Source: an uncultured Clostridium sp. (lineage in GTDB: Bacteria; Bacillota; Clostridia; Christensenellales; CAG-138). Taken from it: 15,581 bases of DNA. Positions 1 to 7,698 of the stretch are shown here, one piece after another. The DNA lies in NCBI GenBank assembly GCA_900542285.1, contig UQNF01000039.1:1-15581 (forward strand), read 5' to 3'. The notes under the pieces are model-generated. The model did not search any database and was not told the origin of the DNA. It saw only the letters and a program-made list of their open reading frames with translations. Every line of letters starts with the position of its first letter. Position 1 is the first letter of the stretch. The position numbers and the translations under genes are program-made.

Positions 1-57
1 ACTTACTTATGCCCGACAGCAATACCCTCCCAAAAAAAGACGGTAAACAGTGACTAT

Positions 58-84
58 TAGCAAGCCCGGTTACGGAACTTACTT
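58..84 (-). other. Hairpin spanning the junction of repeat units 1 and 2
   Basis: This is the equivalent of the hairpin at 134-160. On the minus strand seven pairs form between AGTAAGT and GCTTGCT (two of them G-U), then CCG/CGG around a TAAC loop. Compared with the other copy, two substitutions fall in the tetraloop, one turns a C-G pair into a U-G pair, and one breaks the terminal pair. The inner stem is kept while the loop varies. Confidence 0.55.
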
Positions 85-133
85 ATGCCCGACAGCAATA
101 CCCTCCCAAAAAAAGACGGTAAACAGTGACTTT

Positions 134-160
134 AAGCAAGCCCGTTTGCGGAGCTTACTT
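134..160 (-). other. Hairpin spanning the junction of repeat units 2 and 3
   Basis: Read on the minus strand, AAGTAAGC pairs with GCTTGCTT over 8 bp with one G-U pair. After a bulged T the stem continues with CCG/CGG around a CAAA tetraloop. On the plus strand the G-U pair becomes a C-A mismatch, so the fold suits RNA made in the guaB direction. The T-rich run lies about 19 nt further on, so this is not a classical intrinsic terminator. It could be a 3' processing or stability element for the guaB transcript. Confidence 0.6.
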
Positions 161-189
161 ATGCCCGACAGCAATACTCTCCCAAAAAA

Positions 190-1701
190 CTACTGGTTTT
201 TGGTGGGGACGCTGTTCTTCAGAATTACGTCATGCGAACCGCCCTCGATTATGCTCGTGGAGGATACCACGGTAAGCCTTGCATTCTTCTGAAGCTCCGG
301 TATGGTCAGCACGCCGCAGTTGCACATGGTCGAACGAACCTTGCCGAGCGTCGCTCCGACATTGTCCTTCAGGCTGCCTGCATACGGCACATACGCGTCC
401 ACGCCCTCTTCAAAGCTGAGCTTTGCCGCGCCGCCAAGGTCGTAGCGCTGCCAGTTCCTCGCGCGGTTGCTTCCCTCTCCCCAGTATTCCTTATAGTAGT
501 TGCCGTTGATGCGAACCTTTTCGGTGGGGCTTTCGTCAAACCTTGAAAAATACCTGCCAAGCATTACGAAATCCGCGCCCATGGCAAGCGCAAGGGTGAT
601 GTGGTAATCGTGTACAATGCCGCCGTCGGAGCAGACGGGGATATAGATGCCTGTCTCTTCGAAGTACCTGTCCCTTTCCCTTGCGACCTCGAGCAGCGCA
701 GTTGCCTGCCCCCTGCCGATACCCTTCTGTTCGCGGGTAATGCAGATGCTGCCTCCGCCGATGCCTACCTTTACAAAGTCCGCACCGCACTCCGCAAGGA
801 AGCGGAAGCCGTCGGCATCGACGACGTTGCCCGCGCCGACCTTGACGCTGTCGCCGTACTTTTCGCGGATATAGTCTATGGTTATCTTCTGCCATTCCGT
901 GAAGCCCTCGGAGGAGTCGATGCAGAGCACGTCCACGCCTGCCTCAACGAGCTTGGGTACACGCTCCGCATAGTCGCGCGTGTTGATGCCTGCGCCGACC
1001 ATGTAGCGTTTGTGGCTGTCGATGCACTCCAGCGGATTGGCCTTATGTGTTGAATAGTCCTTGCGGAATACGAAATATTTAAGCCTTCCCTCCCTGTCGA
1101 CTATGGGAAGGGCGTTCAGCTTGTGCTCCCAGATAATATCGTTCGCCGTCTTGAGGGAGGTATCCTCATAGGCAAAATAGAGCTTCTCCATTGGGGTCAT
1201 GAAGCTGCTGACCTTTTCGGAAGGATCCATACGGCTGACCCTGTAATCCTTATCGGTCACTATGCCCAGGAGCTTGCCGGTGCCGGTGCCGTCATCGGTC
1301 ACGGCAACGGTGGAGTGTCCGGTCTTTTCGTAAAGATCCAGCACATCCTGAAGCGTCGCATCCGGACGGAGATTGGAATCGCTGACCACAAAGCCTGCCT
1401 TGTAGGACTTGACGTTGCGGACCATCTGCGCCTGTGCGTCCGGCGTCTGCGAACCGTAGATGAACGAAATTCCGCCCTCGCGCGCCAGCGCAATGGCCAT
1501 GGTATCGTTGGATACCGCCTGCATTACGGCGGAAACCATGGGAATATTGATGCTGATGGGCGGTTCCTCCACACCCCTCCTGTACTTGACGAGCGGTGTG
1601 CGCAGGCTGACATTGGCAGGAATGCAGTCCTTACCGGAATAACCCGGAACGAGCAGGTATTCGCCGAAGGTTCTTGAGGGTTCATCGTAGATGTATGCCA
1701 T
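190..1701 (-). CDS. guaB: Inosine-5'-monophosphate dehydrogenase
   Basis: Cytosolic IMP dehydrogenase: oxidises IMP to XMP with NAD+, the first step of the GMP branch. It has 503 residues in the usual order: N-terminal barrel part, tandem CBS pair (about 105-220, ending FRKDY), then the rest of the barrel. The nucleophile is Cys320 in the loop GGGSICITRE. Asp262, Arg383 (LGRYF) and the Arg419-Tyr420 pair of the mobile flap (NWQRYDLGG) are present. The loop reads GIGGGSIC instead of the more common GIGPGSIC, and the whole protein resembles the Tritrichomonas foetus enzyme closely (see findings). The start is supported by GGAG seven bases upstream. It follows folD by 27 nt and is the last gene of the cluster; its stop touches the tandem repeats. 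No clear terminator is seen within the window. Confidence 0.97.
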   Translation of the reverse strand: MAYIYDEPSRTFGEYLLVPGYSGKDCIPANVSLRTPLVKYRRGVEEPPISINIPMVSAVMQAVSNDTMAIALAREGGISFIYGSQTPDAQAQMVRNVKSYKAGFVVSDSNLRPDATLQDVLDLYEKTGHSTVAVTDDGTGTGKLLGIVTDKDYRVSRMDPSEKVSSFMTPMEKLYFAYEDTSLKTANDIIWEHKLNALPIVDREGRLKYFVFRKDYSTHKANPLECIDSHKRYMVGAGINTRDYAERVPKLVEAGVDVLCIDSSEGFTEWQKITIDYIREKYGDSVKVGAGNVVDADGFRFLAECGADFVKVGIGGGSICITREQKGIGRGQATALLEVARERDRYFEETGIYIPVCSDGGIVHDYHITLALAMGADFVMLGRYFSRFDESPTEKVRINGNYYKEYWGEGSNRARNWQRYDLGGAAKLSFEEGVDAYVPYAGSLKDNVGATLGKVRSTMCNCGVLTIPELQKNARLTVVSSTSIIEGGSHDVILKNSVPTKNQ

Positions 1702-1728
1702 AATTTTCTCCTTTATGTATGTTTTTAC

Positions 1729-2580
1729 TTATTCCTTGGTGAGGTTTTCCGCACAGTCCACCAAATTTGCCATCAGCATTGCGACGGTCATGGGGCCGAC
1801 GCCGCCGACGGTCTTGGTGATATAGCCTGCCTTTTGGCTGACCGCTTCAAAGTCCACATCTCCCCTGAGATGGCCGTCAACGCTCGTCTGTCCGACATCG
1901 ATGACAACTGCGCCCTCCTTGACCATATCCTCCTTGATGAGCGCAGGGCTTCCGGCGGCAACCACCAGAATATCTGCGTTCCTTGTTATCTCCGCAAGGT
2001 TCGTGGTCTTGGTATGGCAGACGGAAACGGTGGCGTTGCGGTTGAGAAGACATACCGCAATGGGCCTTCCGACCAATACGGACTTCCCGACCACGACCGT
2101 GTGCTTGGCCTGAATATCCATTCCGATGCTGTCAATGATCCTGATTATCGCCCTTGGCGTACACGCAACTATCGCCGGATCGCCGTTCAGAAGCTTTCCG
2201 GCATTGCAGAAATGCAGGCCGTCAAGATCCTTTTCGGGATCTATGCTCTCGAGCACCGCCTTAACATCAAGCTGATCGGGCATGGGGGTCTGCACGATAA
2301 TTCCGTGAATATTTTCATCCGCATTGAGCTTTTTGATAAGCTCGACAACCCTCTCCTGCGTGACATCCTGCCTGAGGCAATAGGTGACGCTCTCCATGCC
2401 GAGCTTCATCGCGGCATTTTCCTTTAGGGCTACCCTGCGCTTATCCAGCTCATCCTCGCCGATGCAGATAATGGCTATGCAGGGGATTATGCCCCTTGAG
2501 CCGAGCCTTTTGACCCTTCCGGCGAGCTCGTGGTAGACCTCGTTTGCAAGCGCTTTTCCGTCAATGATTTTTGCCGGCAT
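1729..2580 (-). CDS. folD: Bifunctional methylene-THF dehydrogenase / methenyl-THF cyclohydrolase (divergent FolD)
   Basis: FolD interconverts 5,10-methylene-THF, 5,10-methenyl-THF and 10-formyl-THF in the cytosol; 10-formyl-THF is the cofactor of PurN and of AICAR formyltransferase encoded upstream. At 283 residues it has the normal length, with the N-terminal catalytic lobe and a Rossmann lobe (VVVGKSVLVGRP at 162-173; GGVGPMTVAMLM at 259-270). The catalytic lysine (Lys53), glutamine (Gln97) and aspartate (Asp120 in KDLDGLH) are all present. Several near-invariant positions are changed: the tyrosine of the YVxxK motif is Arg49 (RVALK), QLPLP is QTPMP, and the P-V-P before GGVGPMT is K-T-V. 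It may still be active, or may be a specialised paralogue of a canonical FolD elsewhere. A GAAAGGAG ribosome site lies 5 nt before the ATG, and a promoter lies in the gap behind purL. Confidence 0.93.
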   Translation of the reverse strand: MPAKIIDGKALANEVYHELAGRVKRLGSRGIIPCIAIICIGEDELDKRRVALKENAAMKLGMESVTYCLRQDVTQERVVELIKKLNADENIHGIIVQTPMPDQLDVKAVLESIDPEKDLDGLHFCNAGKLLNGDPAIVACTPRAIIRIIDSIGMDIQAKHTVVVGKSVLVGRPIAVCLLNRNATVSVCHTKTTNLAEITRNADILVVAAGSPALIKEDMVKEGAVVIDVGQTSVDGHLRGDVDFEAVSQKAGYITKTVGGVGPMTVAMLMANLVDCAENLTKE

Positions 2581-2609
2581 AGATACTCCTTTCGTAATAC
2601 CGATTGATG

Positions 2610-2652
2610 GTATAAATTGATTGATTATACACCATTATTTTACACAAATCAA
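2610..2652 (-). promoter_or_regulatory. Probable sigma-A promoter for folD-guaB, with a dyad over the -10 box
   Basis: On the minus strand TTGATT (2647-2652) is followed after exactly 17 nt by a perfect TATAAT (2624-2629). The -35 box overlaps the purL stop codon (2649-2651). Initiation would fall near 2617, about 37 nt upstream of the folD ATG. A perfect 6-bp inverted repeat, GTATAA/TTATAC with 9 nt between (2610-2615 and 2625-2630), covers the -10 box and start point, as an operator would. The promoter would let the one-carbon and GMP-branch genes be made apart from the IMP genes. The promoter call is good; the operator is a guess. Confidence 0.65.
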
Positions 2653-5600
2653 GCCCTGAAATAATCAACGGCAGCCCTGAAGATGCAGCTCTCGCCCTTG
2701 CCCGGAACGTTCCTGTAAAGGTTGTTTCCCGTGCGCTCGCTGTGCGCCATCTTGCCGAGAACCCTGCCGTCGGGGCTGGTTATGCCCTCGATCGCCATGA
2801 CAGAGCCGTTGGGGTTGACATCCGTGCTCATGGAGGGCACGCCGTCCGCATCGCAGTACTGGAACGCTATCTGTCCGTTCTCGATGAGCGATTTCAGCAT
2901 TTCATCGCTGCATACGAACCTTCCCTCGCCATGGGATACGGGAACGGTCGCCACGCTGCCAAGCTCCCTGTACATGAGCCACGGAGAGAGATTCGATGCC
3001 GCACGGGTATGCACAAGGCGTGAGCGGTGAAGCCCGATGGTGTTGTATGTGAGCGTTGGGCAGCTCTCATCGGCGGTCATTATCCTGCCGAACGGCACGA
3101 GTCCGAGCTTCACAAGCGCCTGGAAGCCGTTGCAGATGCCGAGAATGAGGCCGTCACGCTTGCTTATAAGCTCCATGATGCCGTCCGCCGCCCTGCTGCT
3201 CCGCATAAAGGAGGCTATGAGCTTTGCGGAACCCTCCGGTTCATCGCCGCCGGAGAAGCCGCCGGGTATGAACAGAATCTGGGACTGCGCCAGCCTGTCG
3301 GAGAAGGCGTTTACCGAATCCTCTATGCTCTTTGCGCTGAGGTTGTTGATTACAAGTATCTCGGGCTCCGCTCCGGCAAGACGCATTGCCCTTGCGGAGT
3401 CAAATTCGCAGTTGGTGCCGGGGAACACCGGTATCAGCACATGGGGCGAAGCATGCCTTCCGTTGGGCTTGATACAGACATTCTTGCGTTCATAGCGGAG
3501 CGCAGGAACGGCCGAATCGTCGTTGGTCTTGTGGCGATAAACGCTTTCAAGCTTGGAGTCATAGAGCGTTCTGAGCTCCGAAAGCGCAATGCTTTCGCCC
3601 CGAAGCGTGATAGCCGCCTCCTCGGTGGTAAAGCCGAGCGGAGTCATGCTGTCGGTGCAGGGAATATCCTCGGCCAGCTCCAAAATGAAGCTGCCGTAGC
3701 CGCGCCCGAACAGAGCGTCCGCCTCAACACAATCCAGGAAGCGGAAGCCTATTCCGTTGCCGATCGCCATCTTGAAGATACCCTCGGCAATTCCGCCTGC
3801 GGTCAGCGTCCATGCGGATACCGCCTTGCCGCTCCTTATAAGCTCATGCACAAGCTCAAAGCACTTTCTGAGCGCTTCGCCGTCGGGCAGTCCGTCGACG
3901 GATTTATCCGCTTCAACGAGAACGACCGGGTGACCTGCCGCCTTGAATTCGGGCGAGATGATGTGCTTCGCTTCGTCCTTTGCAATCGCGAAGGAAACGA
4001 GGGTCGGGGGAACGTGCAGCTCCTCAAAGCTGCCGCTCATGGAGTCCTTGCCGCCAATGGCCGCAAGACGCAGGCCCATCTGGGCGTCGAGCGCGCCGAG
4101 CAGCGCCGCCAGAGGCTTGCCCCAGCGTTTTTTGTCGCTGCCGAGCTTTTCAAAGTATTCCTGGAAGGTGAGATAGCAGTTTTCAAGACCCGCACCGCTT
4201 GCGACGAGCTTTGCAACGGAGCAGACCACCGCACAGTATGCGCCCTCATAGGGGTCGGCCTCTGAAAGATAGGGGTCGAAGCCGTAGCTCATGACTGAGC
4301 AGGAATCCGTTTCGCCGTTCCTTACCGGGAATTTTGCCGCCATGACCTGCGGAGGAGTAAGCATATTCTTTCCGCCGAAGGGCATCAGCACCGTGCCTGC
4401 GCCGATGGTGGAGTCAAAACGCTCCGAAAGTCCCTGACGGGAGCAGATATTTATATCGGAAACGAGGTTCCTGAGCTTTTCGGCAAAGCCCTCGCCGTTC
4501 ACAAGCTCCGAAAGCGAACTGCCGCTGACAACATGGGCGTCCGCACGCTTCCTTGCGCCGTTGGTATTCAAAAATTCTCTTGACAGATCGACTATGCGCC
4601 TTCCGCCATGGTTCATAACCATCCTGCCGCTATCGTTGACCTCGGCAACGATGGTCGCTTCAAGGTTTTCCGCATAGGCAAGCTCCAAAAACCTGTCCGC
4701 ATCCTTGGCATCGACAACTACCGCCATGCGCTCCTGCGATTCGCTTATCGCAAGCTCGGTGCCGTCGAGTCCTTCATATTTCTTGGGTACGGCGTCGAGA
4801 TCTATCTCAAGGCCGTCCGCCAGTTCGCCTATTGCAACCGATACGCCGCCTGCGCCGAAATCGTTGCAGCATTTGATAAGCCTCGTTGCCTCGCTGTTTG
4901 AAAACAGCCTCTGCAGCTTGCGCTCCTCGGGCGCATTGCCCTTCTGCACCTCTGCGCCGCAGCTTGCAAGCGAACCGGAGGTGTGGGATTTTGATGAGCC
5001 TGTCGCGCCGCCGCAGCCGTCCCGTCCGGTCCTTCCGCCGAGCAGAATGACCTTGTCGCCTGCGCAGGGCTTATCCCTTCGCACATTTTCGCAGGGGGCA
5101 GCACCGACCACCGCACCGATCTCCATGTGCTTTGCGACATAGCCGGGATGATAAACCTCGTCCACAAGCCCCGTCGCAAGCCCTATCTGGTTGCCGTAGG
5201 AGCTGTAGCCTGCCGCAGCGGTGGTCACGAGCTTCTTCTGCGGAAGCTTGCCGGGTATGGTGTCCTCGACCCTTGCGAGCGGATCGGCGCAGCCGGTAAT
5301 GCGCATGGCATTATAGACATAGCTCCTGCCGGACAGGGGATCGCGTATTGCGCCGCCCACGCAGGTGGCAGCACCGCCGAACGGCTCTATCTCCGTGGGA
5401 TGGTTGTGGGTTTCGTTCTTGAACAGGAGCAGCCACGGCTCTTTTTTGCCGTCAACATCGACATCGACCTTGACCGTGCAGGCGTTTATCTCGTCCGATT
5501 CGTCAAGGTTTCTGAGCTCGCCGCTCTTTTTGAGCGCCTTTGCCGCAATGCAGGCAAGGTCCATTAGGCAGACGCTCTTTCTGTCGCCCGTCGACTTTCT

Positions 5601-6362
5601 GAGTTCGAGATATCTTTCAAAGGATCTCCGAACCCTTTCATCCTCAAATTCAACATTTACTATCTCGGTATTGAACGTGGTATGCCTGCAATGATCCGAC
5701 CAATAGGTATCTATGACCCTAAGCTCGGTCACCGTGGGCTCACGGTTCTCGGAAGCGAAATAATCCTTAAGCATCATGACGTCCGCCTCGTCCATTGCAA
5801 GCCCGTAGCTCTTTATAAGCTCGCCCGGCTCGGCCTCGGAAAGCGGAACATAACCGACGCTTGCGACCTCGGTCTTTTCCATTTTGAGAGTATCGGGCAT
5901 GGCAAGCTCCGCCTCCCTTGAATCAACGGGGTTGATTATGTAGCGTTTTATCCTATCGACCTGCTCACAGGATAATTCGCCGGTCAGCATGTACACCACC
6001 GCCGAACGCACGATGGGCCGTTCGCAGGCGGCAACAAGGCTTATGCACTGCGCAGCGGAGTCCGCCCTTTGATCGAACTGGCCGGGCAGATATTCGACTG
6101 CAAAGACGAAGACCTTTGTGTCTTTGGTGTCTTCGCCGGCTTCGGGCAGTTCATAATACACATTGTCCACCTGCGGTTCGGAGAATACCGTTACGGCGCA
6201 GAGTTTGAACAGCTCCTCGCTTATGCCCTCCACATCATAGCGGTTGATGATGCGGACGTCGTGAAGCTCCCTGATCCCCAAGAATGTGCGAAGCTCCGAA
6301 GCGAGCGCAGAGGCCGCCTCGCCGTATTCCTTCTTTTTTTCACTGTAAATTCTAAATACCAT
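2649..6362 (-). CDS. purL: Phosphoribosylformylglycinamidine (FGAM) synthase, single-chain clade II type
   Basis: Converts FGAR, glutamine and ATP to FGAM, the fourth step of IMP synthesis. At 1,237 residues it carries all three functions in one chain, so no separate purS or purQ is needed. The N-terminal PurS-like region holds PGQFDQRADSA (93-103). The synthetase part has WSDHCRHTTF (221-230), the ETHNHPTEIEPFGGAAT substrate/ATP segment and GGRTGRDGCGGATGSS. The C-terminal class I glutamine amidotransferase (about 973-1237) has nucleophile Cys1077 in GICNGFQ and the His1207/Glu1209 pair in HSERTGN. The length and motifs fit the Firmicute single-chain clade, not the E. coli enzyme (about 1,295 aa). 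GGGAG lies 6 nt before the ATG. It follows purD by 47 nt, and that gap holds a 12-bp palindrome. Confidence 0.98.
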   Translation of the reverse strand: MVFRIYSEKKKEYGEAASALASELRTFLGIRELHDVRIINRYDVEGISEELFKLCAVTVFSEPQVDNVYYELPEAGEDTKDTKVFVFAVEYLPGQFDQRADSAAQCISLVAACERPIVRSAVVYMLTGELSCEQVDRIKRYIINPVDSREAELAMPDTLKMEKTEVASVGYVPLSEAEPGELIKSYGLAMDEADVMMLKDYFASENREPTVTELRVIDTYWSDHCRHTTFNTEIVNVEFEDERVRRSFERYLELRKSTGDRKSVCLMDLACIAAKALKKSGELRNLDESDEINACTVKVDVDVDGKKEPWLLLFKNETHNHPTEIEPFGGAATCVGGAIRDPLSGRSYVYNAMRITGCADPLARVEDTIPGKLPQKKLVTTAAAGYSSYGNQIGLATGLVDEVYHPGYVAKHMEIGAVVGAAPCENVRRDKPCAGDKVILLGGRTGRDGCGGATGSSKSHTSGSLASCGAEVQKGNAPEERKLQRLFSNSEATRLIKCCNDFGAGGVSVAIGELADGLEIDLDAVPKKYEGLDGTELAISESQERMAVVVDAKDADRFLELAYAENLEATIVAEVNDSGRMVMNHGGRRIVDLSREFLNTNGARKRADAHVVSGSSLSELVNGEGFAEKLRNLVSDINICSRQGLSERFDSTIGAGTVLMPFGGKNMLTPPQVMAAKFPVRNGETDSCSVMSYGFDPYLSEADPYEGAYCAVVCSVAKLVASGAGLENCYLTFQEYFEKLGSDKKRWGKPLAALLGALDAQMGLRLAAIGGKDSMSGSFEELHVPPTLVSFAIAKDEAKHIISPEFKAAGHPVVLVEADKSVDGLPDGEALRKCFELVHELIRSGKAVSAWTLTAGGIAEGIFKMAIGNGIGFRFLDCVEADALFGRGYGSFILELAEDIPCTDSMTPLGFTTEEAAITLRGESIALSELRTLYDSKLESVYRHKTNDDSAVPALRYERKNVCIKPNGRHASPHVLIPVFPGTNCEFDSARAMRLAGAEPEILVINNLSAKSIEDSVNAFSDRLAQSQILFIPGGFSGGDEPEGSAKLIASFMRSSRAADGIMELISKRDGLILGICNGFQALVKLGLVPFGRIMTADESCPTLTYNTIGLHRSRLVHTRAASNLSPWLMYRELGSVATVPVSHGEGRFVCSDEMLKSLIENGQIAFQYCDADGVPSMSTDVNPNGSVMAIEGITSPDGRVLGKMAHSERTGNNLYRNVPGKGESCIFRAAVDYFRA

Positions 6363-6372
6363 ATCCTACTCC

Positions 6373-6384
6373 CGATAATTATCG
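6373..6384. other. 12-bp palindrome ahead of purL
   Basis: The perfect palindrome CGATAATTATCG lies in the purD-purL gap, 10 nt before the purL ATG, and its end abuts the GGGAG ribosome site. As RNA it would give only a weak four-pair stem, so a DNA-binding site is likelier than a hairpin. No recognisable promoter sits at a suitable distance. It could be chance in A/T-rich spacer DNA. Confidence 0.4.
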
Positions 6385-6409
6385 TAAAATGCCGTCAAGG
6401 CTCGTGCCG

Positions 6410-7684
6410 TCAATCTTCCTTCAGCGCTTTCAGGGCTCGTTTTCCGATATCGTGTCTGTAATAAACGCCGTCAAAGCCGATGGACTTTGCCGCTTCATAG
6501 CTTGCGCCGACAGCGTCCTCAAGGCTCTCCGCCACGGCGGTTATCCCGAGAACCCTTCCGCCGTTTGTAAGGAGCTTTTCGCCGTCACGCTTTGTCCCAG
6601 CATGAAAAACGGAAATATTTCCCGGGAAATGTCCCATGGTTATCTCCTTGCCCTTTTCATAGCTTTCGGGATAGCCGCCGGAGGCGAGCACAAGGCAGCA
6701 GGAGCAGGCGTTCAGAAACTCCACCCTGCATTCGGAAAGCGTGCCGTTTTCCACCGCAAGCATTATCTCAAGAAGGTCGCTGTTCATCAGCGGCAGCACC
6801 GCCTGGGTTTCGGGGTCTCCGAAGCGGCAGTTGTATTCGATGACCTTCGGACCGTCCGATGTCAGCATAAGACCGAAATAGAGGCAGCCCTTAAAGGTCC
6901 TGTTTTCTTCGTTCATAGCGGCAATTGTCGGGAGGATTATCTCCTCCATCGTCCGCAGCTGCATCTCTTCGGTATAATAGGGATTCGGTGCGATTGCGCC
7001 CATGCCGCCGGTGTTCAGTCCTATATCCCCATCACCGATGCGCTTATGGTCCATGGACGCAGGCATGGGAACGACGGTCTTTCCGTCGGTAAAGGTCAGC
7101 ACGGACACCTCCGGCCCGGTTAGGAATTCCTCGATAACGACGCATTCGCCGCTCTTTCCGAACCTGCCGTTAAGCATCATTTCCCTTATGGCGTTCTCCG
7201 CCCCGTCATAGCTTTCTGCTATTATCACGCCCTTGCCAAGCGCAAGGCCGTCCGCCTTGATGACGATCGGAAGCCTTTGAGTCCTTGCATAGGCAATGGC
7301 CTTGTCGCAGTCCGTAAAGGTCTCGTACGCTGCGGTCGGAATGCCGTATTTCTTCATCAGCTCCTTGGAAAAGGCCTTGCTGCTCTCGATGACAGCGGCG
7401 CGCCGGGTCGGCCCGAAGCACGGAATGCCCATCTCCCTGAGCCTGTCGGTCAGTCCCATTGCCAGCGGATCGTCGGGAATGACGGCGGCAAAATCTATCG
7501 GGTGCGTTTTGGCAAACCCGACTATGCCTTCTATATCCGTTGCCGAAATGGGGACGCATTCCGCATCCTCAGCAATGCCGCCGTTTCCGGGGAGGGCATA
7601 GATCCTGCCGCACATGGGGCTTTTCTTCAGCGCCTTGACTATGGCGTGTTCACGGCCGCCGGAGCCGATGAGTAAAATGTTCAT
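6410..7684 (-). CDS. purD: Phosphoribosylamine-glycine ligase (GAR synthetase)
   Basis: ATP-grasp enzyme joining phosphoribosylamine and glycine to GAR, the second step of the pathway; it acts on the unstable product of PurF. With the ATG at 7684 it has 424 residues and begins MNILLIGSGGREHA, the expected N-terminus with its glycine-rich loop. Also visible are PDDPLAMGLTD (a clostridial variant of the usual GPE-PL segment), ADGLALGKGVI (about 144-154) in the ATP-grasp fold, the metal-binding segment NCRFGDPETQAVLPLM (about 285-300) and SGGYPESYEKG near the end. The ATG is preferred because AAAGGA lies about 7 nt upstream. An in-frame TTG at 7702, overlapping the previous stop codon, would add six residues but has no advantage. 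It lies 14 nt after the formyltransferase gene. Confidence 0.97.
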   Translation of the reverse strand: MNILLIGSGGREHAIVKALKKSPMCGRIYALPGNGGIAEDAECVPISATDIEGIVGFAKTHPIDFAAVIPDDPLAMGLTDRLREMGIPCFGPTRRAAVIESSKAFSKELMKKYGIPTAAYETFTDCDKAIAYARTQRLPIVIKADGLALGKGVIIAESYDGAENAIREMMLNGRFGKSGECVVIEEFLTGPEVSVLTFTDGKTVVPMPASMDHKRIGDGDIGLNTGGMGAIAPNPYYTEEMQLRTMEEIILPTIAAMNEENRTFKGCLYFGLMLTSDGPKVIEYNCRFGDPETQAVLPLMNSDLLEIMLAVENGTLSECRVEFLNACSCCLVLASGGYPESYEKGKEITMGHFPGNISVFHAGTKRDGEKLLTNGGRVLGITAVAESLEDAVGASYEAAKSIGFDGVYYRHDIGKRALKALKED

Positions 7685-7698
7685 ATTCTTATCCTTTA

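Larger units (their letters stand above)
1..189. repeat. 76-bp tandem repeat array, 2.5 copies, ending at the guaB stop codon
   Basis: Two complete units (1-76 and 77-152) and a partial third (153-189) follow each other with no spacer. Units 1 and 2 differ at four positions only (unit positions 56, 58, 69 and 72), all in the last 21 bases. The partial unit differs at its first base and at one C-to-T change, and is cut off where the guaB stop codon begins. The left end is the window edge, so the copy number is unknown. Each unit has a run of seven A (T on the guaB strand) and, across the junction with the next unit, a hairpin. The whole unit is conserved, so this is not a repeat-spacer array. 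I do not recognise the element. There is no convincing gene here; a 14-codon ATG frame per unit lacks a ribosome site. Confidence 0.93.

Noticed and set aside
9..129. Repeated 14-codon ORFs (MPDSNTLPKKDGKQ) in the tandem units
   Set aside because: No ribosome site, no promoter, and the unit length of 76 is not a multiple of three.
1..189. CRISPR array
   Set aside because: The whole 76-bp unit is conserved between copies; there are no unique spacers and no cas genes.
133..190. Intrinsic terminator for guaB
   Set aside because: The hairpin at 134-160 is not followed directly by a T-run, and the T-run at the guaB stop is an arm of its own weak stem rather than a tail.
3027..4265. Long plus-strand frame (412 codons) opposite purL
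   Set aside because: It lies wholly within purL, whose motifs are clear throughout, and shows no recognisable domain; such antisense frames are common at this base composition.
6363..6409. Promoter in front of purL using one of the two TTGACG boxes
   Set aside because: No acceptable -10 box at 16-18 nt from either TTGACG.
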